From: Trichormus variabilis 0441
Lineage (GTDB): Bacteria; Cyanobacteriota; Cyanobacteriia; Cyanobacteriales; Nostocaceae
Length of the DNA: 64,000 nt
Assembly: GCF_009856605.1 (NCBI RefSeq)
Contig: NZ_CP047242.1
Location: forward strand, 2,920,001 to 2,984,000
Direction of reading: 5' to 3'
This document shows positions 1 through 10,077 of the stretch, in pieces. A program made the translations under genes and the position numbers. Position 1 is the stretch's first letter, and every line of letters begins with the position of its first letter. The notes under the pieces were generated by a model. It searched no databases and was not told where the DNA came from. It saw only the letters and a program-made list of their open reading frames with translations.

Positions 1-3000
1 GTAAGCCGAAATTCCTTTGATGACAGCAGCAACTACACCTGCGTAATTTCTGACTTTCCCACCTTCACAGTTGAAATTCTCGGTTGGCAACCGACAGATT
101 TAGTCGAGAGTCCAGAGGATTTAACGGTATCGCTACCAGAATACGGTGAAATTTTACAACCAACATATACCGTACCTGACCCAGATAAAGGTGGCTGGTT
201 GATGCTGGTACAGGTCATTTCCACTGGTACTGACTTTGATAGAGTCAGCGAGAATATCAAATCTACAGGATGGCACGCCAACCCTCAAGGGAAATTTGAG
301 CGACTGTTGCGGGAGAAGGAAATTCCTGTAGGTATTTTGTGTAATGGTACAGAATTACGTTTGGTATATGCCCCACGCGGCGAATCTTCTGGACACCTAA
401 CCTTTCCAGTACAGGCGATGTGCGAAGTATCGGGACGGTTAATTTTGGGTGCAATGCAGATGTTGTTGGAAGAACAGCGAGTGTTCAATGCACCAACTGA
501 CCGCCGTTTAGTAGCATTACTGCAAAATAGCCGCAAGTACCAAAACGAAGTTTCTACCAAGTTATCAGAACAGGTACTTGATGCACTGTGGGAATTACTG
601 CGTGGTTTTCAAGCTGCGAATGACCATGCTAAAGGACTCTTGCTTGATGACATTGCCCAAAACGACCCCCAACATATCTACGGTGGATTAATTACAGTTT
701 TGCTGCGGTTGGTGTTTCTGCTGTATGCGGAAGATGAGGGATTGATGCCGCAGGGTTCGATTTACACGCGCAACTATTCTGTAACTGGACTTTATGAGAG
801 ATTGCGCGAGGATGCGGGTAACTATCCTGACACAATGGAACAGCGTTATGGTGCTTGGGCTTGGTTACTCAGTCTTTTTCGCTTAGTTTACGATGGTGGC
901 TGTCATGCTGACTTATATTTGCCAGCACGTCACGGACAGCTTTTTGACCCAGATGAGTACGCATTTTTAGAAGGTCGTTCTCGTCATACTACTTATAAAG
1001 AATGGGATTTAATTGAACCGCCACGTGTTTCTGATAGCGTAGTTCATGAGGTATTGCGAGCATTACTCGTTCTTGATGGTGAGCGTTTGTCATACCGTTC
1101 TCTAGATGTGGAACAAATTGGTTCCGTATACGAAGCGGCAACCGGATACGAGGTTAAAAAAGCTACTTCTCAATCTATTGGCTTATGGAGTAAACCAAAA
1201 AGTGCTAAAGCCTCCATTACTGTAGTCGTTAGCGTTGATGAGGTTTTAAAAACCAAAGCCAATGACAGGGCGAAGTATTTAAAAGAAGTGGCAGGTTGTG
1301 AAATTTCTGGAAAATCACTGACAGATTTAAAGCAAGCAACAACCGCCGAGGATTTAATTGCAGCTTTAGGACGGAAAATATCTCCACAAACCCCAACTTT
1401 ATTACCTGTGGGTTCGCTTTATTTGCAACCAGGGGAAGAACGGCGGCGCAGTGGAACTCATTATACGCCCCGTGCGTTGACAGAACCGATAGTTAAAGAA
1501 ACTCTCAGACCTGTTCTGGAAGCCTTGGGTGAACGTCCCACACCAGAGCAAATTTTGGCTTTGAAGGTATGCGATTTAGCTGTTGGTTCGGGCGCGTTCT
1601 TGGTAGAAGCTTGTCGTCAGTTAGCGGAAAAATTGGTGGAAGCTTGGAATCAACATGGCATGATTTCAGAAGTTCCATCAGATGAAGAACCCTTACTGTA
1701 TGGGCGGCGTTTGGTGGCGCAGCGCTGTTTGTATGGGGTGGATAAAAACCCGTTTGCGGTGAATTTAGCAAAGTTATCTTTGTGGTTGGTAACTTTAGCG
1801 AAAAAGCATCCTTTTACATTTTTAGACCATGCGTTGAAATGTGGTGATTCATTGGTAGGTTTAACCCGCGACCAACTTGTTAAATTTAACTGGGAAAAAG
1901 ATACTACTTATGATGATAAAGAATTGCTTTTATTTAATGAGCAACTAAATAAGGTTAAGTTTAACCGTGATGAAATTCAAAGTTTAGACGATGAGAATTA
2001 CGATGCGAAGCGTGATTTTTATGAAGCAACAGAGGAATTATTACATGATGCTCGTCTCAAAGGTGATTTAGTGATTGCTTCTTTCTTTGCGGCGGAGAAA
2101 GATAAAGCAAGGAAAGAGGAGAGAGACGGATTATTTCAGAAGTATTTTAAATGGCGGCGAAATCCAGATGAGAGTGCAGAGGTTTTAAGTATTAGTAAAA
2201 AACTGCGGCAAGCAGATAAACCTGTGAAACCGTTTAATTGGGAAACTGAATTTCCAGAGGTATTTGATAGAGAAAATCCGGGGTTCGATGCAATTGTTGG
2301 AAATCCACCATTTTTAGGTGGGAAACGGATTAGCACAGTATTAGGAGATGGTTATAGAGATTGGTTGCCTATAGTAAATCCAGAAGCAAATAGTAATAGT
2401 GATTTAGTTGCTCACTTTTTTAGAAGAGCGTTTACTCTCTTGAGAAATAATGGATGTTTTGGTCTTATCGCAACAAATACCATTGCTCAAGGAGACACCC
2501 GCGATACAGGTCTGAAATACATATGTAATCATGACGGTACGATATACAACGCTCAAAAGCGGCTAAAGTGGGCAGGGGATGCAGCAGTGGTAGTAAGTGT
2601 GGTAAATATCCAAAAGGGAATTTACGTGGGAAAAAAGATTTTAAACGGCATAGAAGTCCCTCTTATCTCAGCATTTCTGTTTCATACAGGCGGAAACGAA
2701 GCACCCCAAACCTTGATTGCCAATGCAAATAAGAGTTTTATTGGTTCCGACCTACAAGGTATGGGATTTACATTTGATGATACAAAAAGTGATACTACAT
2801 CCATTGCTGAAATGCACCGCTTAACTACAAAAAATCCTAAAAATGCAGAAGTAATTTTTCCTTATATTGGAGGTTCTGAGATAAATACTAGACCTACTCA
2901 TGACTATCATCGCTATGTCATCAACTTCGGTGATATGGATGAAGAAAAAGCATGGGAATGGGAAGAGTTAATGAAAATATTAGAAGAAAAAGTTAGACCA

Positions 3001-3816
3001 GAGCGTTTAAGAAAAGCAAAAGAATTAGCACAGTATCCTTGGTGGAGGTTTTGGAGAACTCGGCAAAAACTGTATGATGCAATCACATCTCTCGAACGTG
3101 TATTAGTTTGCTCTAGAGTTAACCCTAACTGCTCTTTTACATTTTTACCTCCAAATTTAGTTTATGCAGAGTCACTGGTAATTTTTGCCTTATCTAAATA
3201 TTCTGCTTTTGGGATATTACAAAGTTCTACTCATGAATTATGGGCTAGATTTTTTAGCAGTACAGCAATGGATTTGTTGCGTTATTCTTGTTCCGACTGT
3301 TTTGAAACCTTCCCCTTCCCCCAAAACTGGGAAACCAACTCTACCCTAGAAACCATAGGCAAAGAATACTACGAATACCGCGCTGCCTTAATGGTTCGCA
3401 ACAACCAAGGACTCACCGACACCTACAACCGCTTCCACGACCCCGACGAATACGACCCCGAAATCCTCAAACTCCGCGAACTCCACACCGCAATGGATAA
3501 AGCCGTCCTCAACGCTTACGGCTGGTCAGATATCCCCACCGACTGCGATTTTATCCTCGACTACGAAGAGGAAGAAGACACAGAAAACAGCAGTGGACGA
3601 CAAAAGAAAAAACCCTGGCGTTATCGTTGGCGCGAAGAAATCCACGATGAAGTTTTAGCACGCTTACTTGATTTAAACCAAAAACGCGCCGAAGCAGAAA
3701 TTTTAGGCGGTAAAGGTGCAGATAAAGGGAAGGGTAAAGGAGGGAAAAATAAATCTAATCAAAGAAAGTCTAAAAAGGTGATTGAAAATGCACCAGCAAT
3801 ACCAGGAATTATTTGA
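1..3816 (+). CDS. drmMI: DISARM class 1 adenine-N6 methyltransferase DrmMI (5' end outside window)
   Basis: The frame is open from base 1 to the stop at 3814-3816, so the gene starts upstream and about 1271 residues are visible. An internal TTG at 199 could mimic a start, but the open frame before it argues against that. A SAM-binding motif (VGSGAFLVEA) lies near visible residue 528 and the catalytic NPPF motif of gamma-type adenine methylases near residue 767. The C-terminus is Lys/Gly-rich. In class 1 DISARM this enzyme marks host DNA while the DrmAB machinery acts on unmodified phage DNA. The downstream drmA, drmB and drmC on the same strand support this reading. A generic Eco57I/PglX-like methylase is the alternative; the neighbours favour DrmMI. 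The SNF2 helicase drmD expected in class 1 would lie left of the window. Confidence 0.85.
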   Translation, partial: VSRNSFDDSSNYTCVISDFPTFTVEILGWQPTDLVESPEDLTVSLPEYGEILQPTYTVPDPDKGGWLMLVQVISTGTDFDRVSENIKSTGWHANPQGKFERLLREKEIPVGILCNGTELRLVYAPRGESSGHLTFPVQAMCEVSGRLILGAMQMLLEEQRVFNAPTDRRLVALLQNSRKYQNEVSTKLSEQVLDALWELLRGFQAANDHAKGLLLDDIAQNDPQHIYGGLITVLLRLVFLLYAEDEGLMPQGSIYTRNYSVTGLYERLREDAGNYPDTMEQRYGAWAWLLSLFRLVYDGGCHADLYLPARHGQLFDPDEYAFLEGRSRHTTYKEWDLIEPPRVSDSVVHEVLRALLVLDGERLSYRSLDVEQIGSVYEAATGYEVKKATSQSIGLWSKPKSAKASITVVVSVDEVLKTKANDRAKYLKEVAGCEISGKSLTDLKQATTAEDLIAALGRKISPQTPTLLPVGSLYLQPGEERRRSGTHYTPRALTEPIVKETLRPVLEALGERPTPEQILALKVCDLAVGSGAFLVEACRQLAEKLVEAWNQHGMISEVPSDEEPLLYGRRLVAQRCLYGVDKNPFAVNLAKLSLWLVTLAKKHPFTFLDHALKCGDSLVGLTRDQLVKFNWEKDTTYDDKELLLFNEQLNKVKFNRDEIQSLDDENYDAKRDFYEATEELLHDARLKGDLVIASFFAAEKDKARKEERDGLFQKYFKWRRNPDESAEVLSISKKLRQADKPVKPFNWETEFPEVFDRENPGFDAIVGNPPFLGGKRISTVLGDGYRDWLPIVNPEANSNSDLVAHFFRRAFTLLRNNGCFGLIATNTIAQGDTRDTGLKYICNHDGTIYNAQKRLKWAGDAAVVVSVVNIQKGIYVGKKILNGIEVPLISAFLFHTGGNEAPQTLIANANKSFIGSDLQGMGFTFDDTKSDTTSIAEMHRLTTKNPKNAEVIFPYIGGSEINTRPTHDYHRYVINFGDMDEEKAWEWEELMKILEEKVRPERLRKAKELAQYPWWRFWRTRQKLYDAITSLERVLVCSRVNPNCSFTFLPPNLVYAESLVIFALSKYSAFGILQSSTHELWARFFSSTAMDLLRYSCSDCFETFPFPQNWETNSTLETIGKEYYEYRAALMVRNNQGLTDTYNRFHDPDEYDPEILKLRELHTAMDKAVLNAYGWSDIPTDCDFILDYEEEEDTENSSGRQKKKPWRYRWREEIHDEVLARLLDLNQKRAEAEILGGKGADKGKGKGGKNKSNQRKSKKVIENAPAIPGII

Positions 3817-3900
3817 CAATTTTGATGTTTTACCTATTTTTTGCACGCCAGTCACCCAGACCATTAACCAGACCGTTAGCCGCCAGCGCACCAACCCGCC

Positions 3901-4040
3901 AGGGAATGTAATTCCCTGTCTAATAGCGAAAGTCCTCTATAAGAGGACTGAGAAAATTAAGAACACTTGGCTGGGTTTTCTGATTTTAAACGAGTCGGAT
4001 TTATCCGACTTCAGCTATCAGACAGGGGTTTTGAACCCCT
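3901..4040. repeat. Left cloverleaf-like structured repeat flanking the Y1 transposase
   Basis: Most of the gap 3817-4152 is this element. It reads as nested dyads: outer hairpin AGGGAAT/ATTCCCT (3901-3917), then TGTCTAATAGC (3917-3927), which pairs with GCTATCAGACA (4014-4024). Two hairpins are enclosed: AGTCCTCT/AGAGGACT (3931-3949) and AGTCGGAT/ATCCGACT (3993-4010). A second outer hairpin AGGGGTT/AACCCCT follows (4024-4040). The same order of arms recurs downstream of the transposase at 4588-4698, with different but still paired bases in one stem. This resembles REP/RAYT-type arrangements, in which a Y1 transposase is flanked by structured repeats. Confidence 0.85.
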
Positions 4041-4152
4041 GGCTGAGTAGGTGGTAAATCTGATGAATCAAACAAATCCGGTATAAATACATTTATGCTT
4101 TTTCTTTAAATATGGGAAATCTAATAAATGTAGGTGCTAATTAGCAAAAAAT

Positions 4153-4557
4153 ATGTCCTTATGGCGGCTTTACTATCACATTGTTTGGGCAACAAAACAA
4201 CGCCTACCTCTGATTATGCCCAGCAAAGAATCTGAGCTTCATAATTATATTATTGGTAAATCAGATGCACTAAATTGTATTGTTCATGGGATAGGTGGTA
4301 TGGAAGACCATATTCATTTAGTTGTGTCTATTCCTCCAACACTAGCAATTGCAGATTTTATTAAAAAAATTAAAGGCAGTAGTTCTTATTATTTCAATCA
4401 TAATATTGCTGCTAGTTCGGATAAATTTTCTTGGCAGGAAGGCTATGGGGTTTTCTCTTTAGGTAGCAAGCAACTTGAGCAGGCTGTTAATTATGTTAAA
4501 AATCAAAAAATCCATCATTCACAAGGAACAACAAATTCTCATTTGGAAAATATTTAA
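4153..4557 (+). CDS. IS200/IS605-type Y1 (HUH) transposase TnpA-like
   Basis: The 134-residue protein has the usual IS200 TnpA length. The HUH metal motif appears as DHIHLVV near residues 55-61, and the catalytic tyrosine is probably in NYVKNQ near residues 114-119. These enzymes cut and join single-stranded DNA at subterminal hairpins. The gene sits alone between drmMI and drmA, bracketed by two copies of the same folded repeat, so it is either an IS200-like insertion or a REP-associated tyrosine transposase. No tnpB or omega-RNA-like gene follows. No clear Shine-Dalgarno sequence is seen before the ATG. All key residues seem present, so it may be active. Confidence 0.88.
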   Translation: MSLWRLYYHIVWATKQRLPLIMPSKESELHNYIIGKSDALNCIVHGIGGMEDHIHLVVSIPPTLAIADFIKKIKGSSSYYFNHNIAASSDKFSWQEGYGVFSLGSKQLEQAVNYVKNQKIHHSQGTTNSHLENI

Positions 4558-4587
4558 ATTGATTGATATCCAGATAGCCAGATAGTC

Positions 4588-4698
4588 AGGGATTGAAAAT
4601 CCCTGTCTGATAGCTAAAGTCCTCTTCCAGAGGACTGGTTAATTTAAGTAATCGTCTTTAGACGATTTGAGCTATTAGACGGGGGTTTTAACCTCCGC
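4588..4698. repeat. Right cloverleaf-like structured repeat flanking the Y1 transposase
   Basis: This is a direct-orientation partner of 3901-4040. It has outer hairpin AGGGATT/AATCCCT (4588-4604), stem TGTCTGATAGC (4604-4614) pairing with GCTATTAGAC (4671-4680), inner hairpins AGTCCTCT/AGAGGACT (4618-4636) and AATCGTC/GACGATT (4650-4667), and a last hairpin built on GGGGGTT/AACCTCC (4681-4697). The second inner stem differs from the left copy on both sides, so pairing is kept while sequence changes. It ends about 35 bases before the drmA start. Confidence 0.83.
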
Positions 4699-4732
4699 AA
4701 TTAAATTAAGTTATGCAAAAGCAAAATATTAA

Positions 4733-7700
4733 ATGATAAATAAAACAATATCTCTAACCTCAGCCGAAGTGCGATCGCGTCTCATCGAAGCCTTACAACT
4801 CGACCTTATAGGCCCCACCCCTGATGATATTGACCACGCAGAAGAAATTCTCGACCAAGCACCATCAAAATGGTATCTTACGGGTTTTCTTGTTCCGCAT
4901 GGCGCACCCATCGAACAGCGTGGAGATGATACTGGTGATGATGATTTAGACGTAATACAAGGCGGTAGCGCGGGAGAAGATGAAGCTGTCCCAGACAAAC
5001 CATTCGCCAAGAAAGCTTTTTTCCCTTCATCGATGGGTTTAAGTTTTCTGGTTGCTGAAAACGCCAGTCAACTTAATCTCACAGTGCAATGGGGTGATTA
5101 CTTCCCAATAAAAGATAATACTGCTGCACAATCTCAAGATGATTCTGGTGCGGAAGAAATTTTCTCACCCCTGGAACTAGAAACTACTAACCCCCAAGAG
5201 GAAGCAAATAACAATTTATCGGGATGCTGGAAGCGGATTCCACGCCAAACCCAAATCACTGTTCCTTTAAAATTACCGCTTCATCAAAGCCAATCTACAA
5301 AAACTATTCCTATAGCTGATAGCAACGGTTTACAAATCGTCGTCTCCATCCGTCCTGTAACATCCAAAGAACTTGTCCCGGCTGGAACTCGTTCTGTTTC
5401 TGTATTTCTAGTCAATAATCGCCTCTCTACCTCAGATAAACAGCTCGATATTAGCTATATTTTTCAAACCAGTTTAATCATCCATACCCCAGAACCATTA
5501 GTAGCCCGTCCCAACTTACGCGGACGAGATAATCATGATTGGGATGAAAACGTCGCAGATTTACAATACCGCGATGATTACGAATATGCAGTAGGTCATA
5601 ACGTTAGTGCGATCGCACTTACCAATCCCGATGGTAGCTGTCAGGAAATACGTACAGCATGGATACCAACGGCTGATGTGGAAAAGGTGATAGCCGCCCA
5701 AGTAAAAGACGTGGAATTGGGAATGGAAGCCTTAGCCAACGCACCCACACCAGCAGCATTGCAAAATATGCTGAGTCCAATGGTAGATGCTTACACTGAT
5801 TGGATTAAGGAACAACACACCAAATGTCCCACCGAACCCAAGCGCTTAAATGTCGCCCTAGATTTACTCCACCGTGCGGAAATTGCTAACAAGCGCATCA
5901 ACGCAGGTATCCAAGCCTTAAATGACCCACAAATATTTGAGGCTTTCTGCATCGCTAATCGCGCCATTGCTACAGCCATTCGCCAACGTACTACTCACGG
6001 TAAAACTACCACGCCGGAAACAGTAGCACCACCAAAATGGCGACCCTTCCAGTTAGCATTTTTACTGATGAACTTGGTAGGGATAGCTTACCCCGAAAAT
6101 GGCGATCGTGAATTAGTCGATTTGCTATTCTTCCCCACAGGTGGCGGTAAAACCGAAGCCTACTTAGGACTCGCAGCCTTTACCCTGGTCTTGCGGCGAC
6201 TGCGTTATCCTGGTGTCAAATCGGCTGGGTTAAGCGTCCTCATGCGCTATACCCTGCGGCTTTTGACCCTCGACCAACTCGGAAGGGCGGCAGCGATGAT
6301 TTGCGCCTTAGAATTGGAACGTCAAAAAAACCCGCAGAAGTTGGGAACTTGGCCGTTTGAAATTGGGCTATGGGTAGGACAAACCGCAACACCCAACCGC
6401 ATGGGTAAAAAAGGAGATAACGACGAAAACAGTGCTAGAGAACGTACTCGTGCTTTTCAAAATAACGATCGCAATCCCTCACCTATTCCCTTAGAAAATT
6501 GTCCTTGGTGTGGGACAAAATTTAATCGCAACTCATTCCAATTACAGCCAAATCCCGACCAACCAACCAATTTACAAGTATTTTGTGCTAACCGTCGCTG
6601 TAATTTCCGTGGTGACAATCCTTTACCAATAGTCACCGTAGACGAGCCACTATACGGCCGTCTACCTTGTTTTATTATCTCTACAGTAGATAAATTCGCT
6701 ACCCTGCCTTGGGTGGGAGAAACTGGTGCATTATTTGGACGAGTAGACCGCTACGACAATGATGGTTTTTACGGCCCCACTAAACTAAATCGCGGTAAAC
6801 CCCTTGGCGGCTATTTACCACCACCAGACCTAATTATCCAAGACGAATTACATTTAATTTCCGGCCCCTTGGGAACAATGGTAGGTCTATATGAAACAGC
6901 CATTGATGCTTTGTGTAGTCAAGAAATAGACGGTAAAACAATTCGTCCGAAAATAGTTGCTTCCACTGCGACAGTCCGCCGCGCCAGCAAACAAATTCAA
7001 GCTTTATTCGGTCGCAGCGAAGTTGATATATTTCCACCACCAGGGCCAGACAGACGCGATTCATTCTTTGCTAAAACCGTCCCCGCCACAGTCAAAAACG
7101 CCCGTACTTATGTAGGAATTGCTGCTCAAGGACGCAGTTTAAAGGTAGTTTTATTGCGTAGCTATTTAGCATTGTTAGGCGCAGCCCAAAAGCACTGGCT
7201 AGAACAAGGGGGTAAGAAGAACTCTGATAACCCAGCCGACCCTTATATGACGCTGTTAGGTTACTTTAACTCCCTACGTGAACTAGGTGGTAGTCGGCGC
7301 ATTGTAGAAGATGAAGTCAAATCTCGTCTATTACGTTACAGCCAGCATCAGCGAGTTGACGAAACTTCAGGGTTATTTGCTGACCGGAAAATTGATGATG
7401 AACCAGAAGAACTAACCTCCCGTGTCAGCACTAGCGACGTTGCAGATACTAAACGGCGAATGGAATTAACCTTTGATCAAGAGGACAAGGTTGATGTAGT
7501 TTTAGCAACTAATATGATTTCCGTAGGTTTGGATATTACCCGCTTGGGTTTAATGGTAGTTCTCGGTCAACCCAAGACAGCCGCCGAATATATCCAAGCT
7601 ACCAGCCGTGTAGGACGGGATGAGGAACGGCCGGGTTTAGTAGTGACCTTGTTGAACATTCATCGTCCACGCGATCGCTCTCATTATGAACGCTTTTTTG

Positions 7701-8212
7701 CTTGGCATTCAACATTTTACCGAGCAGTAGAAGCTACCAGCGTAACGCCCTTTTCTCCCCGCGCTATTGACCGAGGTATTGCCGCCATCACCGTTGCTTT
7801 GGCACGGCTAGGACATCCAGGAATGACAGCACCAACTCGCGCTTTCGATATTACCCAACATCGCCAAGAACTAGAGTTTGTTGTGGAAACCATTGCACAA
7901 AGGGCAGAAATGCACGATAAGGAACTGGATGCAAATGAAGCCGAAGCACTACGCCATAAAGTGAAAAATCAAGTCATAGATTTACTCGATGATTGGACAA
8001 GTATCGCCAATGGAAAAATTAGCCTGCAATATCAACGGGAAGTAGGCGAAGCACCACCACTAATATTTGACCCCCTCGACCCCGAATTAAGGAATCAACC
8101 ACAAAAAGCACAAAGGTTTAAAGCACAGCGAAGTTTGCGTGATGTCGAACCAACAGTCAATCTCTGGGTAATTAATCCTTACGGACATGAGGTAGAGGAG
8201 AAAGGAAAATGA
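4733..8212 (+). CDS. drmA: DISARM helicase DrmA
   Basis: The 1159-residue protein is a superfamily 2 helicase of DISARM type. Walker A is PTGGGKT at residues 468-474. The DEAD/H-box equivalent is DELH at 704-707. Between them is a Cys cluster (CPWC near 590, CANRRC near 622) that should bind zinc. The C-terminal RecA lobe has ATNMISVGLD and the arginine-finger segment TSRVGR near 955-960. DrmA with DrmB forms the DISARM core that engages phage DNA. The stop overlaps the drmB start (ATGA), showing translational coupling. The start used is the ATG at 4733, without an evident Shine-Dalgarno; it lies directly behind the structured repeat, so transcription from upstream may be disturbed by that insertion. 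Confidence 0.92.
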   Translation: MINKTISLTSAEVRSRLIEALQLDLIGPTPDDIDHAEEILDQAPSKWYLTGFLVPHGAPIEQRGDDTGDDDLDVIQGGSAGEDEAVPDKPFAKKAFFPSSMGLSFLVAENASQLNLTVQWGDYFPIKDNTAAQSQDDSGAEEIFSPLELETTNPQEEANNNLSGCWKRIPRQTQITVPLKLPLHQSQSTKTIPIADSNGLQIVVSIRPVTSKELVPAGTRSVSVFLVNNRLSTSDKQLDISYIFQTSLIIHTPEPLVARPNLRGRDNHDWDENVADLQYRDDYEYAVGHNVSAIALTNPDGSCQEIRTAWIPTADVEKVIAAQVKDVELGMEALANAPTPAALQNMLSPMVDAYTDWIKEQHTKCPTEPKRLNVALDLLHRAEIANKRINAGIQALNDPQIFEAFCIANRAIATAIRQRTTHGKTTTPETVAPPKWRPFQLAFLLMNLVGIAYPENGDRELVDLLFFPTGGGKTEAYLGLAAFTLVLRRLRYPGVKSAGLSVLMRYTLRLLTLDQLGRAAAMICALELERQKNPQKLGTWPFEIGLWVGQTATPNRMGKKGDNDENSARERTRAFQNNDRNPSPIPLENCPWCGTKFNRNSFQLQPNPDQPTNLQVFCANRRCNFRGDNPLPIVTVDEPLYGRLPCFIISTVDKFATLPWVGETGALFGRVDRYDNDGFYGPTKLNRGKPLGGYLPPPDLIIQDELHLISGPLGTMVGLYETAIDALCSQEIDGKTIRPKIVASTATVRRASKQIQALFGRSEVDIFPPPGPDRRDSFFAKTVPATVKNARTYVGIAAQGRSLKVVLLRSYLALLGAAQKHWLEQGGKKNSDNPADPYMTLLGYFNSLRELGGSRRIVEDEVKSRLLRYSQHQRVDETSGLFADRKIDDEPEELTSRVSTSDVADTKRRMELTFDQEDKVDVVLATNMISVGLDITRLGLMVVLGQPKTAAEYIQATSRVGRDEERPGLVVTLLNIHRPRDRSHYERFFAWHSTFYRAVEATSVTPFSPRAIDRGIAAITVALARLGHPGMTAPTRAFDITQHRQELEFVVETIAQRAEMHDKELDANEAEALRHKVKNQVIDLLDDWTSIANGKISLQYQREVGEAPPLIFDPLDPELRNQPQKAQRFKAQRSLRDVEPTVNLWVINPYGHEVEEKGK

Positions 8213-10071
8213 GCAAATCTAATAAAAAAATTCCCCCAGCCGGACAAGTGCGCCAAAGTCAAATCCTTTCTACCTTTGGGCCTGGGGCGATGGTAGACTT
8301 ACCCGAACATTCCGTGTTAATTGCTGGTTTAAATCACTGGCGTGGCGACAGAAGGCGTATCTTTGAAGACCGATTAGCAACTAGAGTTGCTGAAATTTTA
8401 GAAGTCAACAATATTAAGCTGTATGCGCCGCCAGTTGACGAACAAGATCCCAAAGCCCCCCGCACAGGGATTAATGCTTTCATGTTCCCTACTTGGTTTT
8501 TAGCCCAAGTCAAGGAAACTTGGTACGACACCAAAACCAAAAAAACATTCCGCACTCGCCCTCTGTTACCGTGGGGTAATTTGGTAAGTGGTAAATATCT
8601 GAGTGCTGAGAAAAAGTCTATACCAGTTGTACCCGTCCGCTTTGTGCAAGCCTGCGTTAAAGGTCATATTAGCGATATTGACTGGTATCGTTTTGCCCAT
8701 AATGACGCTGAAAATAAGTGTCGAGGTCAGCTATGGTTAGACGAAGGTGGTTCAGGTAACGACTTCGCTGAGATTTATGTGCGTTGCGAAGCCTGTAAAA
8801 AACGCCGTCCCCTTGCTGATGCAACAGTTCGCAACGGTAAAGTCTTAGGCCCATGTCAGGGACATCGCCCTTGGCTTGGTTCTTTTGCCCAAGAACCTTA
8901 CTGTATTCGGGAATCAACAGGTCTACCAGAGTACAACCGCTTATTAGTTAGGTCTGCCAGTAACGCCTATTTTTCGCAAATTCTCAGCGTTATTTCCCTT
9001 CCTGACCTAGATGCAGGTTTACGAGATGCAGTGAATTTAGTTTACGAAGATTTTCTGCAATATGCGGAAAGCGTCAGCGATGTGAAAAAGGAGCGCAAAA
9101 AACAAAAGGTAACTGTAGCTTTAGAACAATTTAGTGATGAAGCCGTCTGGGAAGAAGTACAACGGCGACAAAGTGGGCAAGGAAAACCACATAAAAGCAT
9201 TAAGCAAGTGGAAATAGAGACATTGCTTTCTAGCTCCCTTGACGTTGGGGAAGATGTCCCAGACAAAGATTTTTATGGTAGGTCGCGTAGTTTGGACAAC
9301 TTACAGCCTGCGTTTGCCTCCTGCATTGAACGAATTGTTTTAGTACATCGTTTACGTGAAGTAATTGCCCAGGTGGGTTTTACTCGCTTTGAAGCGGAAA
9401 TGCCAGATATCGATGGCGAACTTGATATCAGCGTCAGGCGTGCTTTGCTGGATATTGAAACTACTTGGGTTCCTGCAATTGAGAATAAAGGTGAGGGTGT
9501 ATTTATTGCTTTCCGTCAGGAAGCGATTGAAGATTGGTTAAAACGAGAAGCCGTTAAAAAACGGGGAAGAGAATTATCAAGAGGATTTGATATTTGGTGT
9601 GCGCGTAAAGGTATCGACCAGGAAAAAGAAAAAGTTAAGTTTCCTGGCTTGCCGTATATTATGCTGCATTCTCTATCACATTTATTGATTGTGGCTGTAT
9701 CGTTAGAATGCGGCTATGCGGCTAGTTCCATCCGCGAACGCATCTATGCTGGTGAATCTGGTTATGGCATTCTTTTATACACTGGTTCATCTGGTTCAGA
9801 AGGGACTTTAGGCGGACTGGTAGAAGTTGGCAAACGCATTGAATACCATTTGGAAGTAGCACTAGAGCAAGGAAGATTATGCTCCAATGACCCAGTATGC
9901 GCCCAACATCGCCCAGATAACGAGCAAGAGGAGCGTTTTCTGCACGGTTCGGCTTGTCACGGATGCTTACTAATTGCAGAAACATCCTGCGAACGCCGCA
10001 ATGAATTTCTTGACCGCGCCTTGGTTGTCTCTACAGTTGAAGGTTTAGGAGCAGAGTTTTTCCCAGAATAA
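8209..10071 (+). CDS. drmB: DISARM protein DrmB (DUF1998)
   Basis: The 620-residue protein overlaps drmA by four bases. The C-terminal DUF1998 region shows LHSLSHLL near residue 484, a glycine-rich TGSSGSEGTLGG segment near 527, and Cys clusters CSNDPVC near 557 and CHGCLL...C near 583. A second possible zinc site is formed by Cys residues near 170, 196, 199 and 217. In DISARM, DrmB binds DrmA and the complex restricts incoming phage DNA. Nothing looks broken. The four-base overlap and the short gap to drmC indicate one transcript. Confidence 0.92.
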   Translation: MSKSNKKIPPAGQVRQSQILSTFGPGAMVDLPEHSVLIAGLNHWRGDRRRIFEDRLATRVAEILEVNNIKLYAPPVDEQDPKAPRTGINAFMFPTWFLAQVKETWYDTKTKKTFRTRPLLPWGNLVSGKYLSAEKKSIPVVPVRFVQACVKGHISDIDWYRFAHNDAENKCRGQLWLDEGGSGNDFAEIYVRCEACKKRRPLADATVRNGKVLGPCQGHRPWLGSFAQEPYCIRESTGLPEYNRLLVRSASNAYFSQILSVISLPDLDAGLRDAVNLVYEDFLQYAESVSDVKKERKKQKVTVALEQFSDEAVWEEVQRRQSGQGKPHKSIKQVEIETLLSSSLDVGEDVPDKDFYGRSRSLDNLQPAFASCIERIVLVHRLREVIAQVGFTRFEAEMPDIDGELDISVRRALLDIETTWVPAIENKGEGVFIAFRQEAIEDWLKREAVKKRGRELSRGFDIWCARKGIDQEKEKVKFPGLPYIMLHSLSHLLIVAVSLECGYAASSIRERIYAGESGYGILLYTGSSGSEGTLGGLVEVGKRIEYHLEVALEQGRLCSNDPVCAQHRPDNEQEERFLHGSACHGCLLIAETSCERRNEFLDRALVVSTVEGLGAEFFPE

Positions 10072-10077
10072 AAACCA

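Noticed and set aside
199-3816. TTG at 199 as start of drmMI
   Set aside because: The reading frame is open upstream to base 1 with protein-like sequence, so the gene begins outside the window.
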